Source: Brachypterus glaber
Lineage: Eukaryota > Arthropoda > Insecta > Coleoptera > Kateretidae
Direction of reading: 5' to 3'
DNA length: 64,000 nucleotides
NCBI GenBank assembly: GCA_958510825.1
Contig: OY294044.1
Location: forward strand, 71,188,095-71,252,094
The notes beneath the pieces are model-generated. The model was not told where the DNA came from, ran no database searches, and saw only the letters and a list, made by a program, of their open reading frames with translations. How positions within the stretch are numbered: the stretch's first letter is position 1; each line of letters opens with the position of its first letter. A program made the translations under genes and the position numbers. Positions 56,606 to 64,000 of this stretch are shown in pieces.

Positions 56606-57469
56606 CTAATTAACCCCAGATTCTTAATCCTTAAGCAGCCTTAAAAACTTCTAAACTTTTAAGTTTAGAAGATTAAAATCAAAGTAATGCCTAAGTCAAT
56701 TTTAATTTTAAGATATTTACATTTTTTAAAAACGGCACTGGTGAATGACATTGAATCAACCCCAAATTTTTAGAGCTATTTTAGAAAACCCTGAAGAATA
56801 TAATTTTGTACGGGTCCCATTACAATCTAAAAAAAAGTATTTTTCGCTCCCACCCTAATAATTATATCAAAACTTTTTTCATATTTTAGATGTGAAATTG
56901 TCCATAAAATCTGAAAACCTAGTTTTGCATAACCCTGTACTATAATGCAAATCCACAGATCTAAAAATGTTGGGATAAATCCTTTCAAGTCTATTTTTAT
57001 TCCTTCAAAATTTAAAAACACTCTGCCACGTACACTATAGTTCAGCATTACGTGTAGTACAGTTTTATTAACTAAATCAATATATAGCTCATATGTGCAT
57101 ATACGATGTGCATACAGACTGTGTGCTCATTTATTTAACAAGCTGTTAAAATATCTAAGTAATGCTTAAAATTTCACAGTATACTCACTGATATTGATAT
57201 AGGAACTCAGCATACAGAGACTAAACCCAAGGGCGCATCCAGAAGTTAGTTTTTTTTTGGGGGGGGGGGGGGTGGTGCGGTTATCTAGTTTTGGTCAAAA
57301 AATTCTAAATTTTAGCTATTTTCTTTAAAAAATCGTTTTTTTCCTAAAACTCGCTCTCTTAGGGGCGCTGCAGAGAAATTTAAAGCTATTAGCTATTTTT
57401 GGGCGATGCCTAATTTTAGTTATGTTCTTTAAAATATAGGTTATCTTCCTTAAAAACTCGATCTCTTAT
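56606..57469. other. Unassigned stretch
   Basis: A small palindrome cttctaaacttttaagttta at 56648 and a poly-G run at 57257-57270. Frames are not convincing. Confidence 0.45.
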
Positions 57470-57690
57470 TATACTATTTACGTAGTAGCTAGAATACCAT
57501 TATACGGTAATTTCGAATTTCCCAAAATCGTCAAAAAACGCCTCACACAAAAAAAAAATCTTGAATACAAATGTGTTTTATGAAAAATAAGAAACCTTGA
57601 AAATGTCTGTCCGTCTGTCCGTATGTCACGTTTTGACACAATAACTCAAGAACGAATAATCCGGTCGACTTAACAAATAAAGCCTTTTAA
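57470..57690 (+). mobile_element. Family C element, copy 3 (3'-truncated)
   Basis: ttatactatttacgtagtag, gaataccattatacggtaat, then gtctgtccgtctgtccgtat and gaacgaataatccggtcgac occur in the family order. It stops where the palindrome at 57700 begins. Confidence 0.7.
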
Positions 57691-57699
57691 ATAACCAAG

Positions 57700-57927
57700 C
57701 TATACTCCTGAGAGAATACGACTCTGACATAACAGTGCGTAAACTAAATAGCACTGTGTAGGGTGATTGCCATTTATTTATTAAAACTTAATACATATTT
57801 TTTATATAGAACATGTATATCTAAAAAAATCATTTATTAAGTCCTAGGAAATAAATGCGAATTAAAGTGCTATTTAGTTTACGCGCTGTGACGTCAGAGT
57901 GGAATTCTCTTATTAAATGGAGTATAG
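57700..57927. mobile_element. Palindromic MITE, 228 bp
   Basis: ctatactcc.tgagagaat at the left is mirrored by attctcttattaaatggagt and atag at the right. Inner mirrored words cgtaaactaaatagcact and agtgctatttagtttacg are almost perfect. Ends and TA flanks suggest the TA-duplicating class. It abuts the truncated family C copy. Confidence 0.75.
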
Positions 57928-58744
57928 TTACTATCGTGAGCTCTCTTCCACTTTTATAATTATAAACAGCAAAGTGTGAAGGACAATACTGCCCTGATAA
58001 AGTAAAGGGCAGTAAGTGATATTAGTCAACAGCAGCGTTTTCAAAATATTACATAAGGGCTGACGTCAAAACGCCTCTATGCGACAAGTGTTACTTACTG
58101 CCGTTAACTTTAACAGGGCAGAATAGTGGCATAACTCAATTTTTTTTTTAATTTGGAATTTTACCATGATATTATTTGTGTCAGAAATCCTATGAATAAT
58201 GTTATTATGGCAAAAAAAAGTCCAAATTTTAGTTTTCAAGTATTCCATTTAGCAAGAAGCGATATGATTAAGTGACACGCTTGGTTGTTTGTAAGATCTA
58301 GACTTCATTTTTTTTCTCAGTGTGTAGACTGGATTTTTTTTAAGCCAATTCTTAATTTTAATTGTTTTTAGGTTTGTAGATATACGCATATGAAGAGTGC
58401 ACACTCTTGCGAAAAGTATTGCCTGAATATGGCATATTACATTTTCAAACTTCTTCCACGGTGCCTTATCCAACGAATAAATTCAAAATGCTTATCGCAT
58501 ATGTAAAAATGTACGTAACATATTGTAAAATTCATTGACAGATCTGGCTTTTGTAGCCGGAGACTTTACATAAAGTATATTTTCAGAAAATCAAGTGACG
58601 CGCATAAAACTAGATGAACGGTTGAAAGCGATTATCAAAACTTTGAAATATTTATATTATATTTATGTGGTATGGTATACTAGTATTGGGAAGTTATTGT
58701 TATATTGCTATGCTAAAAACAGCCTTTTCTGCCGAAATCAGCCC
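57928..58744. other. Hairpins and unrecognised frame
   Basis: 57937-57980 is a hairpin shared with 29925-29995; 57988-58121 is a further inverted repeat (ctgccctgataaagtaaagg and mirrored ttaactttaacagggcag). The minus frame 58249-58473 (DKAPWKKFENVICHIQAI) is coding-like in composition, but I do not recognise it. Confidence 0.4.
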
Positions 58745-58749
58745 TTTGC

Positions 58750-58875
58750 TACCCAGTCGTAGACTGTTGTATCTTGAAATTAGGTCAATTTAGTAAGAGA
58801 TCAAGTCACCGGAGAGTGTTCGAGATTTATCCAATTGTTGAGTTTTCAGATACAACAGTTTAGAACTAAGGTACC
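58750..58875. repeat. Inverted repeat, 25-nt arms
   Basis: cgtagactgttgtatcttga is mirrored by tcagatacaacagtttagaa around about 70 bp. Small foldback sequence; no other copy seen. Confidence 0.6.
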
Positions 58876-59349
58876 GACATTATCTTTTAAGATAATAATT
58901 AGTTAATTATTTGTGATTAATTAATTAATTACGACTAGACGAGTCTCTGGATGATTATTAATGCAATAAAATTTAATTTACTTACTCATAACTATCCGAC
59001 AAGGATACAGGATACAGTGATATAGTGCCAATGTTTGATTTCAATCAAGTACAATAAACTATGTTTTTCTTTGGACTTGGTTGGTTTAATCTCATACCTA
59101 AAACAAAAACAAAATATTTTAATTTTTTCGTTATTTTCAAAAAAAAAAAGAAGAATTTAGCAAAAATGTATGATACAAGAAACAGATTCATTATTTTTAA
59201 TTATCGAATATTTTCTTAATAATATTCTAAAGACTTAAATGTTATATTAATTAAATAATTAATTGTTAAATTTGAAAAAAAAAATTCAGAGCATTTCAAT
59301 AGTTAAAGCAAAGAAATAAGATACCTGTCTTTAAGAAACAAAGGGTATT
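58876..59349. other. Unassigned AT-rich stretch
   Basis: Nothing recognised. Confidence 0.5.
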
Positions 59350-59822
59350 ACTATACTGTTCGCAGGGCAAGCGCTAGAATAGTATTATACGGTAGTTTCG
59401 AATTTTCCAAAATCGCCAAAAAAACTCTTGGATACAAATGTGCTTCATGGAAAAATAAGGAACTTTGAAAATGTCCGTCTGTCCGTCTAATGTCACGCTT
59501 TTTGTGGAGACGATAACTTACGAACGAATCGACCCGAAATTTTCAGGAAAAATCAAATTCTATGAGGGAAATATCCCTATTGTTTTTAAAGGTAAATTTT
59601 GCATTATTTTTTTTTATTTTTTTGTTTTTTTTTGTTTAAATTTTCTTTTTGTGAAAAAAGAAAATGCTTTGAAAAAAAAATTATTTTTTTTGAAAATTTC
59701 TTTACAAAAAAATTATTTTTAAAAATTTGTTTTTCAAAATATTTTCGTAAAAAAAAATTGAAAAATTGTTGCGTTATTTGATAAAATGCAATATACCATC
59801 CACTGTAAACTATATTGGAATG
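59350..59822 (+). mobile_element. Family C element, copy 4 (fullest)
   Basis: Reads from actatactgttcgcagggc through agtattatacggtagtttcg, tccgtctgtccgtctaatgt, cacgctttttgtggagacga and aacgaatcgacccgaaattt to ataccatccactgtaaacta. The T-rich 3' part yields only low-complexity frames. Used as the reference copy for the family. Confidence 0.75.
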
Positions 59823-60250
59823 CGTAACATTACATATCTTCATGGCTTGTTATTATTATAAGACAATGTTTTATCATTAACTGTAAATAATTATTTATTA
59901 TAATTTGAGGTTTAAAAAACAAAAGTAGAAAAAAAAAACATATGTTTGGGTCCACTAAATACGCATGCAATACTACCACCTATTGTGCAAAAGTAAATTT
60001 TCAAATTGTGGATTTAGCGAATGTAGTAACTTTTACTATTCCCGCGAGCTTATAGTGGTGAATTTCGCTTCCCAAACACTATGTTTTCGATTTTTACTAG
60101 ATTAGCGTTAGATACTTTTATCCCAACCGAAAATTATGATTTATTCCGCTGTTTTCTAACTGGCAAACAGAGTGCAAGCTTACTTCTATTTTTTTTAAAT
60201 TATATATTTTTATTCTAAACTATATTTTGTTCTCGTTTTTATAAGACGTG
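59823..60250. other. Unassigned stretch
   Basis: Medium complexity; no coding frame, TIR or RNA motif recognised. Confidence 0.45.
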
Positions 60251-60252
60251 TA

Positions 60253-61099
60253 CACTGAAAGAAATTACATTGCAAAAGGTGGAAAAAATACACTCTATAA
60301 ATGTGTAAATTTTACACCTTTATATAAATGAACATCAACATTGATGTGACACTACACACGTGAGGTGCTTTTGACCTAGAGTGTGTATTTTTACATCCAT
60401 ACCTTCTGCAACAATACACTCGGAGCTTAAGAAAGTGTATTTTTATAAACATACCTTTAGCAACAATACACCCGAAGTGTAAAAATCACACTTCTGATGT
60501 ACAAGCCAGCCAATCGCGGGCGTTAAGCTAGTCACGTGACTAGCCAGTGAAGCCAGAATCCCTGCTTAATCGAGTCTGGTGGCTGTCGACCATCATAATT
60601 GTTTACGTTTGTAAGAGCGTTCGTATAATTTTGGGTGTGCTAGATTTTTCAAAGAAATAATTGGTAAGTGTTGATTAGAAGTAAATATTTAAAAAGTGTG
60701 ATTAATACAATATCCTTAAAACATATATTTCATAATATTTTACTTATTTAGGCGGTAGCACTGGCCCGCAAATTTTAAGTTGTTAAGATTTGTGTATGTT
60801 TTCTGTTTCTATTTTATATTGGTACTTTTTGTAGCGTTGATTACGAATATACGTTTTATTTTTCTGTTGCGTAGTTTTTCCATAAAACACTATTCATAAA
60901 TAGAAAAATAACAAAATGGTTATTCTATTTTTTTTAATAAATTGAAGGGTTTTAGGCAAAAAGCTCTAGCCACTTTACAGACTGGATGTAAAAATATAAT
61001 ACACACCGCATTTATATTAACGCTTCGAGTGTAAATTCACATCAGCAGCAGCTGCAAGTAAATTACCCATGCACGTGGATGTAAAAATTTATCTCAGTG
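60253..61099 (+). mobile_element. TA-flanked element F with promoter-like core
   Basis: 847 bp; ends cactgaaagaaattacat and, mirrored, cactgagataaatttttaca; TA at 60251-60252 and 61100-61101. The subterminal parts hold repeats of gtgtatttttacatccatac (60383, 60435) and related words. The core (60500-60660) differs in style: gccaatcgcggg, an 18-bp palindrome containing CACGTG, then a GC-richer leader ending attggtaagt, a consensus splice donor. This looks like a captured promoter and first exon without coding sequence. Confidence 0.65.
60527..60544. promoter_or_regulatory. 18-bp palindrome with E-box
   Basis: gctagtcacgtgactagc is perfectly self-complementary and centred on CACGTG, the classical E-box bound by bHLH-type factors. 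A CCAAT word lies about 17 bp upstream (agccaatcgc). Whether it is used is unknown. Confidence 0.5.
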
Positions 61100-61153
61100 T
61101 AGTTTGGATTTTACTCCCTTTTTAGTCTCATTAAAGCTTATGTTAACTTTGAG

Positions 61154-61400
61154 CAGAGCCGGCCTTTATATGAATCAAGTGAACCCCCTGCTTCAGGGCG
61201 CGAGCCTAGAGGGGCGCCGTCAAGGGGCGTTTTTTAGCTGTACTTTTTTTTCGAGCGCGTTTTTTTTCCTAGGGGTGCCAAGTTTTGGTAGAAACCGCCA
61301 GGGACAAAGTTTTTTTTCTTAAGGGTATTTCTTTGAGTGGCCTTTTTTTGTAGTAGTTCTAGGCTTAGTTCAGGGCGCCGAAATGCAAAGGCCGGCCCTA
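61154..61400. mobile_element. hAT-like miniature element with 8-bp target duplication
   Basis: actttgag on both sides (61146-61153 and 61401-61408). Ends cagagccggcctttatat and, mirrored, tagggccggcctttgcattt; 247 bp. Interior words gggcgcgagcctagaggggc and ttcagggcgccgaaatgc are typical of this widespread miniature hAT type as I know it. GC-rich relative to the surroundings; no transposase. Confidence 0.85.
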
Positions 61401-62012
61401 ACTTTGAGCTAGCTATAGCTATATATATATATATATAGCTAAAGCGAGCTGAAATTTTATACACATCATATTTAGACAATCCGGAAAAAATCTGGGAGAA
61501 GTCCCAAAACATTTATACAATACAATTTTACAAAAGTGCCATAAAATAAATTAAATAAGATGTGGCAAGTAAATCTTTCTTAAATTAAGGATATATATTA
61601 TAGCCAAAACTTTAGTTTGTTTGAAAACGCTTAATTTTATTAGAATTTATATGAAGTAAATTGCTGAAACTTATCTTGTTAAATCTATTCATATAGATTT
61701 TCATATACCAAAATATTATTTTGTCAACATTGCGTTTTAAGAGAAAAGCTATTACAAATCTACACAAAACTCAGAGCTTTATTCAACTTTACCTGTCACA
61801 TCAAAACTTATAGTCTGTACGTGTTAAAAGCTTCAACCACAGCTTTGTGAACTTTGAATAAATAATTTATTATTTATTACAAAAGAACAAATAATAGGTA
61901 TAGAATTGTATTTTACTATCTAATAGCTATATTTCTCGACTAAAATGCATTTTATGCAATTTTAAATAAAAATGTACTGCAATTATAACAATGTAAGAAT
62001 TAAGTGCAAATA
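61401..62012. other. Unassigned AT-rich stretch
   Basis: A (TA)n run at about 61420-61436 and otherwise featureless. Confidence 0.5.
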
Positions 62013-62310
62013 AATCTTAGGAACAAAATACGTAATAATGTAAAATATTTAGGTATAATTCTTGATTCCCATCTTACATGGAATACCCATATTGATAATG
62101 TAATAAAACAATTTTAATTGTTGAAAAGAGCATACTGCATTTACAGTTAATAAATTACGTGCTGTCTTAGCCCATTAACATCGGAGATTTTTTGGTTTCT
62201 TGTGCAAAAACTGTAATGTATACCATTTATAGATATGAAAATATTTAGTCATTGTTATTGTGGAAACCTATGATAAGTTATGCTAGCCTTCACTACGTTA
62301 AGTTAAGACT
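62013..62310 (+). pseudogene. Decayed LINE fragment
   Basis: Plus-strand translation gives RNNVKYLGIILDSHLTWNTH, then IDNVIKQF and a stop, the conserved segment after the RT thumb. Further on, KPMISYASL can be read near 62265-62291, a segment expected about 60-70 residues later. Several stops and frame changes separate them. An old relic. Confidence 0.65.
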
Positions 62311-62797
62311 TTAACCTTCTCTCATATCATATGTTGAAGAAATTGCAATAATGTGAGTTTTTATATTACAAAAAAAGAAGTTTGTTTAGCTTCTCATAAT
62401 ATGTGTATATTTTATGTGTATAATATTTGGATATTATAAAATATCTTGTAAACTTTGTTTTAACCTTTAACCACCACAGTGGTCCTGTTACAGGGACTTA
62501 ATCACAGTTGTCCGGTAAATTTTACCGGTAATGTTTTTGTAGTTATAGAACTATTTTACAAGAAAACAAGTGACCATATTTTTTTGTGGTTTCTTTGTTA
62601 TTTTTAAATACGTTAAGAACATGTTTTAATGTGTTTTTAATGAAACAATAGCAGATTTTTCTAAAAAAGTTTATTAAGCGTGATTTTTTTTATTTTGACA
62701 TATAAATAAAAATGTTTATTCCGTTGAACTAAAATTAAATAAAAAAAAGCCGTAAGAAACTTAAATAAGGAACTCTTATAAACCTAAAATTGCTGGT
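62311..62797. other. Unassigned, possible element edge
   Basis: taaccaccacagtggtcctg at 62467 followed by ttacagggac and ggtaaattttaccgg is a short palindromic cluster that could be an element edge. Not resolved. Confidence 0.3.
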
Positions 62798-63000
62798 TTG
62801 GTAAAAAATAATGCATTAAAAAAAACCTGCAAGGGTCGATTTATTCAAAAAAAAAATAAGATTCACATTCCTTACAAACACGTTCAGTACTGTCTGATTT
62901 TTTCCAAACGTCACCTAAGAGGCATGCGAGGAATGCAAGTTCGCCTATACACAATATTTTGTATAACATCTTCCCCTCGCCTCATTCTCCCGGGTGCCAG
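62798..63000 (+). pseudogene. Doubtful cysteine-rich relic
   Basis: In one frame IPYKHVQYCLIFSKRHLR can be read, in the next ACEECKFAYTQYF. The cysteine spacing across the frame change vaguely resembles the cysteine-rich C-terminus of piggyBac-type proteins. The evidence is thin: no second half, no catalytic part. Confidence 0.15.
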
Positions 63001-63054
63001 TACATTGCATACATATAGGAGTCTTGCAAATAATACAAATAGGTGTTGTTTTTC

Positions 63055-63170
63055 GTTTTGGATGTACCCTTAGGAGGCTCGTAGCTCCTTTAGGGCTCAT
63101 ATCCACCGACCTTTATAGAAACTTTTTTTATATATTTTTTAACGTAGAATCCAAACTTCCTTAATAATAA
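63055..63170. repeat. Relic of family W
   Basis: gatgtacccttaggaggctc, gtagctcctttagggctcat and tttatagaaactttttttat follow each other as in the relics at 14640 and 41390. Confidence 0.5.
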
Positions 63171-63432
63171 AGTTTTATTATCTTTCTCACATACATTTTT
63201 CAAAAAAAAAATAGTCTAAAAATTCAATGCTATAAGAAATAAGAGAAAGAAAATATGAATGGTAATGACGTGAAATAATATCCCGCATGAAAAGGATAGT
63301 ATAACATGCTTTATTAAATTTCTATCCGAGTTATGTTAAGTGATCTGTAAAAGAAAGGCATTTATCACTTGTAATTTCAAATACTTTAAATGTAATAACT
63401 TCCTTAATAATAAAGTTTTATTATCCTTCTTT
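63154..63432. repeat. Direct repeat pair, 243 bp apart
   Basis: aacttccttaataataaagt and the following tttattatc occur at 63154 and at 63397. The pair may result from a local duplication or frame an insertion. Confidence 0.75.
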
Positions 63433-64000
63433 TTTCTACAATTTAAAAAAAAGTCAGTAAATATTTTTTTTTAACTTTCTAAATTGCAAAGCTAGAATAT
63501 TAGATTCTTTGAATTAAATATTTCTTTTTTGTGTAGAGGAAAGTCGCCTAATTTCGAACGATTTCCCAATTTCGTATAGTAGTGTATCTTAGATACCATC
63601 TGCAGAGGTAAACAGAAACCTACTTATATGTGAAGTCAAAAATCAAACTAAATTCGTCAGGACTGTAATATGATAATAGTAGAGCTTTTCCCCGTTAAAT
63701 AAATAATCGTTATAAAAGTTTGTATTTATGTCTTGGGTAAGTTAAGATTGTACCGTAATTAATACGTTCACTGCCAACGGCTAGTTTTGACAGCGGAGCA
63801 ATGGGTATGGGCAAGGGAAAAATAGAAAGAATTGATTAATGTTGTTAGGGGCGCCAGTTACTTTAGCTTTTACTCCTTTAGGTAAGTAACAACCTAGTGT
63901 AAATACTTAAGCTTTTCAGTTTGAGAAAATATAACCCTTAAATAAAATAAGATAATTCATTTGAGAAATTTATTATAAATAAACTTAATGAAAGCACATC
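63433..64000. other. Unassigned stretch
   Basis: No coding frame, RNA gene or repeat recognised up to the window end. Confidence 0.5.

Noticed and set aside
57244..57275. Long poly-G run as a functional G-quadruplex
   Set aside because: A single homopolymer run without spaced G tracts; more likely slippage or a base-calling problem.
59465..59843. Lysine/phenylalanine-rich frames
   Set aside because: They arise from the T- and A-rich 3' part of the family C element.

Overview
The window is very AT-rich, non-coding eukaryotic nuclear DNA of arthropod, most likely insect, character. I base this on a tRNA-headed SINE, several CR1/Jockey-like LINE fragments, a hAT miniature element with a CAGAGCCGG end, many palindromic TA-flanked miniature elements, long microsatellites and a repeatedly seen insect-type GTCCGTCTGTC motif. 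I see no bacterial or phage gene organisation, no operon, no CRISPR array, no rRNA and no convincing intact host gene. Most open frames of 60-100 codons are chance frames or lie in repeats. The window could equally be intergenic or lie inside a large intron.

Layout. 0-5 kb: GC-cored hairpins, a 330-bp tandem duplication, a TA-flanked Tc1-like palindrome (B1) and a TIR element (U) holding a dispersed repeat (A1). 7.6-10.4 kb: a TIR element with a decayed coding region, a family-C element and a LINE lacking its RT active-site segment. 11.4-12.5 kb: the first full palindrome of family W, which shares an internal GTCGTAAGGGAGCT box with six other loci. 15.9-16.6 kb: a perfect 690-bp (TTTA) array. 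17.4 kb: a 16-bp minisatellite. 18.2-19.3 kb: a TA-flanked element (G) that seems to carry the 5' end of a gene. 20-29 kb: palindromes, a LINE inserted into repeat A2 with a 12-bp target duplication, a 150-167 bp tandem array, a SINE, B2, an internally repetitive family (I) and a LINE 3' end. 31.6-34.7 kb: TIR elements T and W2. 37-40 kb: repeat A3 and TIR element Y with a possible terminal exon. 42.6-47.5 kb: two copies of family E, then a palindrome broken by a LINE and by a second miniature element. 48.2-49.3 kb: a large near-identical inverted duplication. 50.4-51.6 kb: a 592-bp tandem duplication with GC-rich hairpins. 53.2-56.3 kb: a TTAA-flanked palindrome, then a foldback element holding a family-C copy that itself holds a Penelope-like insertion. 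57-61.4 kb: more family C, an element (F) with a promoter-like core, and a hAT element with an 8-bp target duplication. 62-64 kb: a LINE relic, a doubtful piggyBac-like relic and unassigned DNA.

No functional gene network can be inferred. What the window records is the order of insertion events: nested elements, target duplications and inactivating changes, including a homopolymer frameshift and nonsense codons in LINE frames. The observations most worth following are the TA-flanked elements that appear to carry host gene ends (G, F, possibly Y), the shared box across family W, the Penelope-like insertion with a hammerhead-like core, the inverted duplication at 48-49 kb and the perfect tetranucleotide array. 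All homology calls come from reading the sequence by eye; no database search was possible.
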